Under the pieces are notes generated by a model. That model had not been told where the DNA came from and did no database searches. It saw only the letters and a list, made by a program, of their open reading frames with translations. Shown here one piece after another: positions 48,931 to 57,317 of a stretch of 64,000 nt of DNA. The stretch is from Candidatus Solirubrobacter pratensis (GTDB lineage Bacteria; Actinomycetota; Thermoleophilia; Solirubrobacterales; Solirubrobacteraceae). Position 1 is the stretch's first letter. Each line of letters begins with the position of its first letter. The stretch spans positions 466,599 through 530,598 of the forward strand of contig NZ_KE384480.1 in assembly GCF_000425945.1 (NCBI RefSeq). The letters run 5' to 3'. A program made the translations under genes and the position numbers.

Positions 48931-50364
48931 TCAGCTCGCGGGCGCGAGCAGGGCGAGCTCCGCGCCGAGCTTCTCCATCACCAACTCGAGATCGGGCATC
49001 TGGTCGCGATCCGCGACCAGCCCGAAATCGAGGCTGCCCATGTAGCTCATGACCGTGATGTTCAGGCCCATCCCGTCCGTGATCACGGACACGGGATAGT
49101 TCGCCTCGAGCTTCGCGCCCGCCAGATACAACGGGAACTGAGGCCCCGGGACGTTGGAGATCACGAGGTTCCAGGACGGGCGGCCCGGGCGCGAGGTGGA
49201 GTACGCGAACGTCAGGCGCGCGGCGCGCGCGAACACCGCCGGCGGGACGAAGTGGTTGGCGTCCTGCAGCAGCGCGGCCGGCAGCGCGCGGTGGCGCTCC
49301 TTCATCACCAGCAGCGACTCGTGGGTCGCCTGCAGCCGCTCCACCGGGTCCGCGATCTCGGTGTGCAGGGGCGCCGCCATCAGCAGGATGCGGTTGCCGT
49401 AGGTACCCCACTGCTCGTCGGTGCGGACCGATACCGGGATCTGCGCGACCAGCGGCTCGTCCGGGAGCTCGTCGTGCTCGAGCAGCCAGTCGCGCACCGC
49501 GCCGGCGCAGATCGAGACGACGACGTCGTTGACCGTCACGCCGTAGGCGTTCTTGACGGCCTTCACGCCGGCGAGCGGGAGCTTGCCGAACACGAACCGG
49601 CGGTGCGGTGAGACCGGCGCGTTGAACGAGGTCTTCGGCGCGACGAGGTTCGTCGGGCCGGGACCGCCGTCCGGCCGCAGCCGCGCCGCCAGGCGAGACA
49701 CCGTCCCCGCGCCGGGGAGGACGCCGAACGGCGTCTGATCCAGGTTCGGGATCGCGGCCGGCAGCGAGCGCAGCATCCTCACGGGATAGCGCGGCACGCC
49801 GAGCAGCCCGCGCGCGAGCAGCTCCAAGCCGCCGGGCGTGTGGCCGGCGCTCGACGCCGCGGGCTCGGGCAGCTCGCGGCCCTCGGGCACGAGGTCCAGC
49901 AGCAGCCCCATGATCTCCGCGCCCGACAGCCCGTCGACGACGGCGTGGTGGATCTTCGTGAGGACCGCGACCTGGCCCGACTCCAGCCCCTCGATCACGT
50001 ACAGCTCCCACAGCGGCCGCGCGCGGTCCAGCGGCCGCGACATGATGCGCGCGGTCTGCTCGGCGAGCTGGGCGTCGTTGCCGGGACTCGCCAGCGCCAG
50101 CTCGCGTACGTGGTAGTCCAGGTCGAACTCGCCGTCGTCGACCCAGTAGGGGTAGTCGAGCCCGAGCGGCACCTCGGCCAGCCGCCAGCGCAGCGGCGGG
50201 AGCAGCGGCAGGCGCTCGCGGAGCAGCGCCTTGACCTCCCGGCAGCCCAGCCGCCCGCCCGGTGCCGTCGATGGGTCGAGGATCGCGAGGCTGCCGACGT
50301 GGCCTGCCTGACGCGTGTTCTCGAGCGCCAGGAACTGGGCGTCGAGGCTGGTGAGCTGCCGCAT
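48931..50364 (-). CDS. wax ester synthase/diacylglycerol acyltransferase
   Basis: A 477-residue WS/DGAT enzyme forming triacylglycerol or wax esters from acyl-CoA. The catalytic HHxxxDG motif is HHAVVDG (139-145). The C-terminal domain includes YSTSRPGRPSWNLVISNVPG with the conserved NVPG region. MRQLTSLDAQFLALE is the typical family start. Peripheral membrane or lipid-droplet location is usual. It is monocistronic and convergent with the MmpL gene. It gives the cell storage-lipid capacity, as in many actinobacteria. Confidence 0.92.
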   Translation of the reverse strand: MRQLTSLDAQFLALENTRQAGHVGSLAILDPSTAPGGRLGCREVKALLRERLPLLPPLRWRLAEVPLGLDYPYWVDDGEFDLDYHVRELALASPGNDAQLAEQTARIMSRPLDRARPLWELYVIEGLESGQVAVLTKIHHAVVDGLSGAEIMGLLLDLVPEGRELPEPAASSAGHTPGGLELLARGLLGVPRYPVRMLRSLPAAIPNLDQTPFGVLPGAGTVSRLAARLRPDGGPGPTNLVAPKTSFNAPVSPHRRFVFGKLPLAGVKAVKNAYGVTVNDVVVSICAGAVRDWLLEHDELPDEPLVAQIPVSVRTDEQWGTYGNRILLMAAPLHTEIADPVERLQATHESLLVMKERHRALPAALLQDANHFVPPAVFARAARLTFAYSTSRPGRPSWNLVISNVPGPQFPLYLAGAKLEANYPVSVITDGMGLNITVMSYMGSLDFGLVADRDQMPDLELVMEKLGAELALLAPAS

Positions 50365-50398
50365 GGGCAGACCCTACGGCTTGACCGGGACGAGGGTG

Positions 50399-50605
50399 AT
50401 GCGTACCGGTGCGCAATCGATGCCAAAGGAGGTGCTGTTGACGATCGCGGCCGGAGAACGCGCGGCCGGCGAGCTTCTGCGCGCCGACTCGGCGGCCAGG
50501 GGGATCGTCGGCGCGCGCGCTGACGGCGAGCGCCCGGAGCACGTCCTGCTCCTCGTACGCCTCGTCGTGCGCGGCTCGACGCGGGAGCGCGTGCCGCGGG
50601 CCTGA
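50399..50605 (+). CDS. possible small protein between WS/DGAT and pgm
   Basis: A short open frame of up to 68 codons (ATG at 50399), with an in-frame ATG at 50420. A perfect AAAGGAGG site (50425-50432) sits before an in-frame TTG (50438), which would give a 55-residue product beginning LTIAAGERAAGELLRADSAA. The sequence is Arg/Ala-rich and has no recognised domain. It could be a real small gene or chance. The 260-bp gap holds nothing else I can identify. Confidence 0.3.
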   Translation: MRTGAQSMPKEVLLTIAAGERAAGELLRADSAARGIVGARADGERPEHVLLLVRLVVRGSTRERVPRA

Positions 50606-50624
50606 GTGGCATCGTGTGCGCGAG

Positions 50625-52178
50625 ATGCCAGTCAGCCCACTCGCCGGTTCGCGGCCTGACGCGTCGCTGCTCGTCGACCTCGACGAGCTGCTGCGCGCGT
50701 ACCAGAGCGACCCTCAGGCGCCGGTCGCGTTCGGGACGTCCGGCCACCGCGGGTCCTCCCTGAAGGGGACGTTCACCGAGGCGCACGTGCTCGCCATCAG
50801 CGAAGCGATCGCGCGCCACCGGACGGCGTCCGGCCCGCTCTTCGTCGCGCGCGACACGCACGCGCTCTCAGAGCCGGCCTTCCACACCGCGGTCGCCGTG
50901 TTCTCGGCGCACGGGATCGACGTGCGCGTCGACGCGCAGGACGGCTACACGCCGACGCCCGCGCTCTCGCACGCGATCCTCACCCACCCGGACTCCGACG
51001 GCATCGTGCTGACGCCGTCGCACAACCCGCCCGAGGACGGCGGCTACAAGTACAACCCGCCGAGCGGCGGGCCTGCGCCGACGGACGTCACCAAGCGCAT
51101 CGAGGACACGGCGAACGAGCTGCTCGGGACGGAGATCGCGACGGCGGGCGCGCGGACCACGGCGCACGACTACGTCTCCGCGTACGTCGGCGACCTCCCG
51201 GACGTCATCGACGTCGACGCGATCCGCGCGGCGGGCGTGCGGATCGGCGCCGACCCGCTCGGCGGCGCGAGCATCGCCTACTTCCAGGCGATCGCCGAGC
51301 GCCACGGGCTGGACCTGACCGTGGTCGACGAGCAGGTCGATCCGACGTTCAGGTTCGTGCCGGTCGACCACGACGGCAAGATCCGCATGGACTGCTCCTC
51401 GCCGTACGTGATGGCCGGGCTGCTCGAGCTGCGCGACCGCTTCGATGTCGCGGTCGCGTGCGATCCCGACGCCGACCGTCACGGCATCGTCACGCCCGGC
51501 GCCGGGCTGCTGAACCCGAACCACTACCTGGCGGTCGCGATCAACTACCTCTTCGGCGGCGCGCGTGACTGGGGACCCGGCACCGGAATCGGCAAGACGC
51601 TCGTGTCGAGCACGATGATCGACCTCGTCGCGAACGACCTCGGCCGCCGCCTCGTCGAGGTTCCGGTCGGCTTCAAGTGGTTCGTCGACGGCCTGCTCGA
51701 CGGCTCGCTGGGCTTCGGCGGCGAGGAGAGCGCCGGCGCGTCGTTCCTGCGCCGCGACGGCTCGCCGTGGTCGACCGACAAGGACGGCATCCTGCTCGCC
51801 CTGCTCGCCGCGGAGATCACGGCGAAGACGGGCAAGGACCCGGGGGAGCACTACGAGGAGCTGACCTCGCGCTTCGGCCGGCCCGCCTACAAGCGGGTGG
51901 ACTCGCCCGTGACGCCCGAGCGCAAGGAGGCGCTGCTGTCGCTCTCGCCCGAGGACATCGACCTGCAGGAGCTGGCGGGCGAGCCGGTGCGCGACGTGCT
52001 CACCAAGGCGCCCGGCAACGACGCCGCGATCGGCGGCGTGAAGGTCGTCGCCGAGCACGGCTGGTTCGCCGCGCGCCCGTCGGGCACCGAGGACATCTAC
52101 AAGCTCTACGCCGAGAGCCTGAAGGGCGAGGAGCACCTCGAGCGGATCATCGCCGACGCGCAGGAGGCGCTCGGGTGA
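50625..52178 (+). CDS. pgm: phosphoglucomutase (alpha-D-glucose phosphate-specific)
   Basis: A 517-residue enzyme interconverting glucose 6-phosphate and glucose 1-phosphate. The phosphoserine site is S132 in TPSHNPPEDGG, magnesium site DPDADRHG, sugar loop GEESAGASF and phosphate site RPSGTEDIYKLY. ATG 50625 fits relatives beginning a few residues before the PLAG segment; GTG 50616 is the alternative. It is the first gene of pgm-glgC-glgA, and its stop overlaps the glgC GTG. It supplies glucose 1-phosphate for ADP-glucose synthesis. Confidence 0.93.
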   Translation: MPVSPLAGSRPDASLLVDLDELLRAYQSDPQAPVAFGTSGHRGSSLKGTFTEAHVLAISEAIARHRTASGPLFVARDTHALSEPAFHTAVAVFSAHGIDVRVDAQDGYTPTPALSHAILTHPDSDGIVLTPSHNPPEDGGYKYNPPSGGPAPTDVTKRIEDTANELLGTEIATAGARTTAHDYVSAYVGDLPDVIDVDAIRAAGVRIGADPLGGASIAYFQAIAERHGLDLTVVDEQVDPTFRFVPVDHDGKIRMDCSSPYVMAGLLELRDRFDVAVACDPDADRHGIVTPGAGLLNPNHYLAVAINYLFGGARDWGPGTGIGKTLVSSTMIDLVANDLGRRLVEVPVGFKWFVDGLLDGSLGFGGEESAGASFLRRDGSPWSTDKDGILLALLAAEITAKTGKDPGEHYEELTSRFGRPAYKRVDSPVTPERKEALLSLSPEDIDLQELAGEPVRDVLTKAPGNDAAIGGVKVVAEHGWFAARPSGTEDIYKLYAESLKGEEHLERIIADAQEALG

Positions 52179-53398
52179 ACGTCTTCGCGATGGTCCTGGC
52201 CGGCGGCGAGGGCAAGCGGCTCGCGCCGCTGACCGCCGATCGCGCCAAGCCCGCCGTGCCGTTCGGCGGCAACTACCGGCTGGTCGACTTCGCGCTCTCG
52301 AACCTCGTGAACGCCAACTACCGCCGCATCGTGGTGCTCACGCAGTACAAGAGCCACAGCCTCGACCGCCACATCTCGCTCACCTGGCGGATGTCGCCGA
52401 TGCTCGGCAGCTACGTCACGCCGGTGCCGGCGCAGATGCGCCGCGGCCCGCGCTGGTTCGTCGGCTCGGCCGACGCCATCTACCAGAACTACAACCTGAT
52501 CGCCGACGAGCGCCCCGACCACATCATCGTCTTCGGCGCCGACCACATCTACCGCATGGACCCGCGCCAGATGGTCGAGCAGCACATCGCCTCGGGCGCC
52601 GGGGTCACGGTCGCCGGCATCCGCGTCCCGCGCGACCAGGCGTTCCAGTTCGGCGTGATCGAGACCGCGCCGGACGGCCGCAGGATCGCCGCCTTCCGCG
52701 AGAAGCCGGCCGAGACGCCCGGGCTGCCGGACTCACCGGACGAGATCTACGCCTCGATGGGCAACTACGTCTTCACCACCGAGGCGCTGATCGAGGCGAT
52801 CTCCACCGACGCGCACGACGAGAGCTCGCGGCACGACCTCGGCGGCAACATCATCCCGATGCTGGTCGGGCACGGGGAGGCGGAGGTCTACGACTTCGCC
52901 GCCAACCACGTCCCCGGCGCGACCGACCGCGACCGCGGGTACTGGCGCGACGTCGGCACGATCGACGCCTATTACGCGGCCCACATGGACCTGATCGCCG
53001 TCCACCCGATCTTCAACATGTACAACGCCGACTGGCCGATCCACTCCTGGATCGACCCGCTCCCGCCGGCCAAGTTCGTCTTCGACGAGGACGGGCGGCG
53101 CGGGCAGGCGCTGGACTCGATGGTGTGCGCCGGCGCGGTCCTGTCGGGCGCGACGGCGCGCCGCTCGGTGCTCTCGCCGGGCGCGCACCTGCACTCCTTC
53201 AGCAGCGTCGAGGACTCCATCCTGCTGCACGGCGCGCACGTGCACCGCAACGCCGTCGTGCGGCGCGCGATCCTCGACAAGAACGTCCAGGTGACCGAGG
53301 GCGTGGAGATCGGCGTCGACCCCGCGGCCGACCGCGAGCGCTTCCACGTCTCCGAGGGCGGCATCGTCGTGATCCCCAAGGGCCAGGTCGTCGAGTGA
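52175..53398 (+). CDS. glgC: glucose-1-phosphate adenylyltransferase
   Basis: A 407-residue enzyme making ADP-glucose from glucose 1-phosphate and ATP, the committed step of glycogen synthesis. Nucleotide-binding LAGGEGKRLAPLT is at the N-terminus. Other landmarks are WFVGSADAIYQN, FGADHIYRMD, FREKP and a C-terminal left-handed beta-helix with hexapeptide-like repeats. Allosteric control by sugar phosphates is usual for the family. GTG 52175 overlaps pgm, and the stop overlaps glgA. Confidence 0.95.
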   Translation: MNVFAMVLAGGEGKRLAPLTADRAKPAVPFGGNYRLVDFALSNLVNANYRRIVVLTQYKSHSLDRHISLTWRMSPMLGSYVTPVPAQMRRGPRWFVGSADAIYQNYNLIADERPDHIIVFGADHIYRMDPRQMVEQHIASGAGVTVAGIRVPRDQAFQFGVIETAPDGRRIAAFREKPAETPGLPDSPDEIYASMGNYVFTTEALIEAISTDAHDESSRHDLGGNIIPMLVGHGEAEVYDFAANHVPGATDRDRGYWRDVGTIDAYYAAHMDLIAVHPIFNMYNADWPIHSWIDPLPPAKFVFDEDGRRGQALDSMVCAGAVLSGATARRSVLSPGAHLHSFSSVEDSILLHGAHVHRNAVVRRAILDKNVQVTEGVEIGVDPAADRERFHVSEGGIVVIPKGQVVE

Positions 53399-54570
53399 GG
53401 GTCGCGCTGCTCACGCGCGAGTACCCGCCCGACGTCTACGGCGGCGCGGGCGTGCACGTCGAGTACCTCGCCCGCGAGCTGCGCAGGCTCGAGGAGCTCA
53501 CCGTGCATGCGTGGGGGACGGGCGACGTCCCGCACCGCTCCTGGGAGGCGCTCGACGGCGACGCGCCCCACCTCGCCGCGCTGCGCACGCTCTCGATCGA
53601 CCTGACGATGGCGGCGCGCTCCGAGGGCGCCGAGCTCGTCCATTCGCACACCTGGTACGCCAACCTCGGCGGGCATCTGGCCAAGCTCCTCTACGGCATC
53701 CCGCACGTTGCGACCGTGCACTCGCTGGAGCCGCTGCGGCCGTGGAAGGCCGAGCAGCTCGGAGGCGGCTACGCGGTCTCGAGCTGGGCGGAGGAGACCG
53801 CGCTCGAGGCCGCCGACGCGATCATCGCCGTCTCCGAGGGCTCGCGCGCGGACATGCTGGGCGCCTACCCGGACATCGATCCCGAGCGCGTGACGGTGAT
53901 CTACAACGGGATCGACACCGAGGAATACAAGCCGGACCCGGACACCGACGTGCTCGAGCGCTACGGCGTCGACCCCGGCCGCCCGTCGGTCGTGTTCGTG
54001 GGGCGGATCACGCGCCAGAAGGGCGTCGAGCACCTGCTCGAGGCGGCGCGCGCCTTCGAACCCGCGGCGCAGCTCGTGCTGTGCGCGGGCTCGGCCGACA
54101 CGAAGGAGCTCGGCGAGGACGTCGCGCGCCGCGTGGCCGGCCTGCAGGCGAGCCGCGACGGCGTGATCTGGCTCGAGCACATGCTTCCCAAGCCCGAGGT
54201 GATCCAGCTCCTCAGCCACGCGACGGTCTTCGCCTGCTCGTCGATCTACGAGCCGCTCGGCATCGTCAACCTCGAGGCGATGGCCTGCGAGGCCGCGGTC
54301 GTGGCGACGGCGACGGGCGGCATCGTCGAGGTCGTCGTCGACGGGGAGACCGGCCTGCTGGTCCCGATCGAGCCCGGCGACGACGGCACCGGAGCGCCGC
54401 GCGACCCCCAGCGGTTCGCCGCCGCCTTCGCCGAGCGCGTCAATGCGCTGCTCGCCGACCCCGGCCGCGCGCGGGAGATGGGCCGCGCCGGACGCGAGCG
54501 CGCGGTGCGCGAGTTCGCCTGGCCGGCGATCGCCGAGCAGACCAGCGCGCTCTATCGCCGCCTCATTTAG
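53395..54570 (+). CDS. glgA: glycogen synthase, corynebacterial/actinobacterial type
   Basis: A 391-residue GT4-fold glycosyltransferase, shorter than GT5 GlgA. N-terminal LTREYPPDVYGGAGVHVEYL, nucleotide-binding FVGRITRQKGVEHLL and the EX7E-type segment SSIYEPLGIVNLEAMACEAA match the actinobacterial GlgA group. Some members of this group make maltose 1-phosphate from ADP-glucose and glucose 1-phosphate, so the acceptor is not certain. GTG 53395 overlaps glgC by 4 bp. It is the last gene of the operon. Confidence 0.92.
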   Translation: MRVALLTREYPPDVYGGAGVHVEYLARELRRLEELTVHAWGTGDVPHRSWEALDGDAPHLAALRTLSIDLTMAARSEGAELVHSHTWYANLGGHLAKLLYGIPHVATVHSLEPLRPWKAEQLGGGYAVSSWAEETALEAADAIIAVSEGSRADMLGAYPDIDPERVTVIYNGIDTEEYKPDPDTDVLERYGVDPGRPSVVFVGRITRQKGVEHLLEAARAFEPAAQLVLCAGSADTKELGEDVARRVAGLQASRDGVIWLEHMLPKPEVIQLLSHATVFACSSIYEPLGIVNLEAMACEAAVVATATGGIVEVVVDGETGLLVPIEPGDDGTGAPRDPQRFAAAFAERVNALLADPGRAREMGRAGRERAVREFAWPAIAEQTSALYRRLI

Positions 54571-54708
54571 CGCGTGATCGTCTTGGCGCGCGAGCGCTCG
54601 CTCGCCGGCGCGGCGGCGCAGAGATCGCGGCCGGCCACTTCGTCACCGGACGCGCGTGCATGAAACACTCGGAGACGTTCAAGCCACACGAGCCGGGGGA
54701 GAGACCCA

Positions 54709-54924
54709 ATGGCTGACAGCGTGTACCGCGTGACCGAGGTCATCGGCGTGAGCAGCGAGTCGTGGGAGGCAGCGGCGAAGGCGGCGGTCCAGACCGCCGC
54801 GAAGACCGTGCGCGACCTGCGGATCGCCGAGGTGGTTCGTCAGGACCTCACGATCGACGACGGCGGCGTCGTGAGCTTCCGCGTCCGTCTCGGGATCTCG
54901 TTCAAGTACGAATCGGGCGACTGA
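54709..54924 (+). CDS. dodecin
   Basis: A 71-residue flavin-binding protein that assembles into hollow dodecamers. The sequence begins MADSVYRVTEVIGVSSESWE and has the beta strands LRIAEVVRQDLTIDDGG and FRVRLGISFKYE typical of the family. Dodecins store or buffer riboflavin, FMN or FAD, and CoA in some bacteria. Length is exactly as expected. A GGGGGAG ribosome site precedes the ATG, and a very strong hairpin follows. Confidence 0.93.
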   Translation: MADSVYRVTEVIGVSSESWEAAAKAAVQTAAKTVRDLRIAEVVRQDLTIDDGGVVSFRVRLGISFKYESGD

Positions 54925-54971
54925 AGCCCGTCAGGGACGGCCAGGGCGGCCGCGGGTCATGGGGGCGAAAA

Positions 54972-55009
54972 GGCCGACGGCCGCGAACTCGCGTTCGCGG
55001 CCGTCGGCC
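54972..55009 (+). terminator. perfect 17-bp hairpin after dodecin
   Basis: Left arm 54972-54988 and right arm 54993-55009 are exactly complementary around a TCGC loop. It is among the strongest stems in the window, 48 bp after the dodecin stop. Confidence 0.75.
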
Positions 55010-55152
55010 GGCGAGCGCTTCTAGTGACGGGGGAAGCGCGCGCCTTTGTGGGGGGCTTTGGAGGCGGGGGAGGCACTCAGTTGATCGTCCGCGGCGCGCG
55101 GGCGCTGGATCGGCCGGACGGCCCGAATGGCGGTTGAATCGGCATTCCCCCG

Positions 55153-55173
55153 ATCGGGTGAACGAAACCCGAT
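55153..55173. promoter_or_regulatory. inverted repeat upstream of response regulator
   Basis: ATCGGGT-N7-ACCCGAT, perfect 7-bp arms, directly overlapping the start of the TAGAAC box. It is a possible autoregulatory site of the LuxR-type regulator. Confidence 0.45.
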
Positions 55174-55178
55174 AGAAC
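55173..55178 (+). promoter_or_regulatory. putative -10 box, leaderless ATG start
   Basis: TAGAAC, 6 bases before the ATG at 55185. The final T is absent, but spacing fits the pattern seen elsewhere. Confidence 0.3.
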
Positions 55179-55184
55179 CTCCGT

Positions 55185-55817
55185 ATGGCACGCTTGCGCG
55201 TCGTCGTGGCCGATGACCACCCGCTGTTCCTGTACGCGGTCGCGCACGCCGTCGAGGCGCGTGGAGACCTGGAGCTCGTCGGGCGCGCGGCCACCGGCGC
55301 CGAGGCCCTCGACGCGATCCGCCGCGAGCGCCCGGAGCTGGCCGTGCTCGACGTGCAGATGCCCGCGCTGGACGGGCTCGGCGTGCTGCAGGCGATCGTG
55401 CGCGAGGAGCTGCCGACGCGCGTGCTGTTCCTCACCGCGACCCTCGACCCCTCCGGCGCCTACGCGCTGGTCGAGGCCGGCGCCGCCGGCGTGCTGGAGA
55501 AGGACGCGCGGCCGGAGGCGATCGGCGAGGCGCTGACGCGCATCGCCGGAGGCGAGACGGTGCTCGCGCCGTCCGTCCAGGCCGCGCTCGTGAGCGGCGT
55601 GCAGGCCCGGCGCGCGCCGCGGGTGACGCTCTCACCGCGCGAGCACGACATGCTGTCCGGCCTCGCGCGCGGCTTGTCGGGCCCGCAGATCGCCGCCGAG
55701 CTGCACCTCAGCCCGTCGACGGTGAAGACGCACCTGCAGCGGCTCTACGACCGCCTCGGCGTCTCCGACCGCGCCGCCGCGGTCGCCGAGGGCATGCGCC
55801 GCGGGCTGATCGAGTAG
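55185..55817 (+). CDS. NarL/FixJ-family response regulator, orphan
   Basis: A 210-residue two-domain regulator. Receiver: acidic pocket D10-D11, phosphoacceptor D56 in AVLDVQMP, Thr in FLTAT and Lys in VLEKDARPE. LuxR-type HTH: LSPREHDMLSGLARGLSGPQ, then ELHLSPSTVKTHLQRLYDRL. No histidine kinase is adjacent, so its partner is elsewhere. Its 3' end overlaps the convergent phosphopantetheinyl transferase gene by 73 bp. Confidence 0.92.
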   Translation: MARLRVVVADDHPLFLYAVAHAVEARGDLELVGRAATGAEALDAIRRERPELAVLDVQMPALDGLGVLQAIVREELPTRVLFLTATLDPSGAYALVEAGAAGVLEKDARPEAIGEALTRIAGGETVLAPSVQAALVSGVQARRAPRVTLSPREHDMLSGLARGLSGPQIAAELHLSPSTVKTHLQRLYDRLGVSDRAAAVAEGMRRGLIE

Positions 55818-56383
55818 GGCGCGTCGCCGGCGACCGCGAGCGCGGCGACGTAGCCGCGGCCCGCGTCGAGGTCGGCGAGCGCGTAGCCGCCCGGCGCGAG
55901 CGTGTCGAAGCGCTCCGGCGCCCAGCGCAGGCCGCCGCCGGTCGCCTTCGCCAGCGCCTCCTTGCGGCACCAGACGCGCAGCAACGCGAGGTGGTCCGGC
56001 TCCTCGCCCAGCGCCTCGCGCTCGTTGCCGGTCAGCGCGCGCAGGATGGCGTGGGAGCGCCGGTCGGTGCGCTCGACGTCGATGCCGACCTCACGCCCGT
56101 CGGCGAGCGCGACGAGCGCGACGGCCCCGGCGTGCGAGAGGTTGAAGCGCGGTCCCCCGTCGACCTCCGGCTTGCCGTCCGGCCCGTGCCGGAACGCGAC
56201 GTCGCGCGGCGCGACGCCCAGCCGGACGCCGAGCAGCATCCGCAGTGCGGCGCGCGACGCGACCCAGCGCTGCGCCTGGTCGGCCCGCGCGAAGCGCGCC
56301 GCGCGGGCGTGCTCCTCGACCGTCAGCGCCGTCGACGGCGCCGCCCTGTCCAGGTCGACGTGCCAGACCTCGATCGCGTCCAC
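55745..56383 (-). CDS. 4'-phosphopantetheinyl transferase (Sfp type)
   Basis: A 212-residue enzyme transferring phosphopantetheine from CoA to carrier-protein serines. Sfp motifs: FNLSHAGAVAL, GIDVERTD with Mg ligands D102 and E104, and WCRKEALAKATG with W138, K141, E142 and K146. This is the broad-specificity type serving polyketide or nonribosomal synthases. The GTG start is at 56383. The last about 25 codons overlap the response regulator gene on the other strand and look like its shadow, so the natural family end is near 55820. Confidence 0.9.
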   Translation of the reverse strand: MDAIEVWHVDLDRAAPSTALTVEEHARAARFARADQAQRWVASRAALRMLLGVRLGVAPRDVAFRHGPDGKPEVDGGPRFNLSHAGAVALVALADGREVGIDVERTDRRSHAILRALTGNEREALGEEPDHLALLRVWCRKEALAKATGGGLRWAPERFDTLAPGGYALADLDAGRGYVAALAVAGDAPYSISPRRMPSATAAARSETPRRS

Positions 56384-56405
56384 GCAGCGAGGATCGCAGG
56401 GACCC

Positions 56406-56768
56406 TCACACCATGCCGTAGAAGCGCACGATCTCGCGGCCGCGCGCGCATGTGTGGCGGCTCGCGTAGATGTCGCCGTCCTCGTTGCGCCAGTAGTGGA
56501 TGCGGCAGCGGAACCCGTCGACGCGCGTCGGCATCCGGTCGCCGGCGTGGGCCGCGTAGGCGCGCATGAAGCGCGCGGCCGCGCGGCAGCTCGCGTGCTC
56601 GGCCGACGCCCACTTGAAGAAGCCGTGCCAGGCCTCGGCTCCAGGACAGCGCGTGTAGCCGGGCGGGACGTCGTAGTGCGGGCCGGCGTCCGCGCCGGCG
56701 GGAGCGGCGAGCGCGAGCGCGAGCGCGCTCAGGAACGCCGTGAGAACAGCCGGCGCAGGCGCTCCCAT
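56406..56768 (-). CDS. small secreted Cys-containing hypothetical protein
   Basis: A 120-residue protein with a signal peptide (MGAPAPAVLTAFLSALALAL, cleavage near GADA), then a mature domain with four Cys: YTRCPGAEAW, HASCRAAARF, GFRCRIHYW and RHTCARGRE, probably two disulfides. There is no recognised domain. Its ATG at 56768 lies inside the preceding 38-codon mini-ORF and has only a weak ribosome site, suggesting translational coupling. The longer open frame upstream is not signal-like. Confidence 0.65.
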   Translation of the reverse strand: MGAPAPAVLTAFLSALALALAAPAGADAGPHYDVPPGYTRCPGAEAWHGFFKWASAEHASCRAAARFMRAYAAHAGDRMPTRVDGFRCRIHYWRNEDGDIYASRHTCARGREIVRFYGMV

Positions 56769-56845
56769 GGCGTCTCGACCTTGGCGCGTAATACGACGCG
56801 CCTTCCGTCCGCGGTCGGGGTGGGTATCAGAACGACTCGTTTCAT
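56729..56845 (-). CDS. 38-residue mini-ORF overlapping the secreted protein gene
   Basis: The ATG at 56845 follows a strong GAGGAG site by 6 bases. The product, MKRVVLIPTPTADGRRVVLR plus a basic tail ending FSRRS, is short, cationic and unrecognised. Its stop lies 40 bp inside the downstream gene in another frame, so translating it would bring ribosomes to the next start. It may be a leader peptide or a real microprotein. Confidence 0.5.
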   Translation of the reverse strand: MKRVVLIPTPTADGRRVVLRAKVETPWERLRRLFSRRS

Positions 56846-56906
56846 GATCGCTCCTCATGTTGAGACCCGCCGCTGAGTATCGGCTCAGCGGAGAATGAAG
56901 GCGAGA

Positions 56907-57260
56907 TCAAGACGCGACCACGCGCCGGATCACTGCCAGCAGCTCGCGCTCGTCGTCGCCCTTGGCGACGTAGGCGTCGGCCCCGGCGCCGAGCTCCAGC
57001 AGGCGCACGTACCCCGAGAGCACGACCACGCGCGCCCGCGGCACGCGCTCCCGGATCGCGTCCATCAGCGCGGTGTCGGTCGGCGAGCCCATCGTGTCGA
57101 GCAGGACCACGTCGGGGTCGGCGGCGGCGACCGCCTCCAGCGTTTCGCCGGCGCTGTTGGCGGCGCCGACGTGCTCGATGTCCGCGCAGCCGCTCAACCA
57201 GTGCCATGCAAGACGCGTGAATGGCTGGGAGTCATCGCAGTGGAAGACCCGGATCGGCAT
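56907..57260 (-). CDS. stand-alone receiver-domain response regulator
   Basis: A 117-residue CheY-like protein with only a receiver domain: acidic pair D9-D10, phosphoacceptor D55 in VVLLDTMG, S82 in VVLSGY and K100 in AYVAKGD. The full receiver set is present but no output domain. The ATG at 57260 is preferred over 57290 because the fold starts at MPIRVFHCDD. No kinase is adjacent. It may act through protein contacts or in a phosphorelay. Confidence 0.85.
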   Translation of the reverse strand: MPIRVFHCDDSQPFTRLAWHWLSGCADIEHVGAANSAGETLEAVAAADPDVVLLDTMGSPTDTALMDAIRERVPRARVVVLSGYVRLLELGAGADAYVAKGDDERELLAVIRRVVAS

Positions 57261-57317
57261 GACGCACGGTCGGCTCGGCGCGCCGGGCACGACGCTTGAG
57301 GAGATGTGTCAGAGGGA

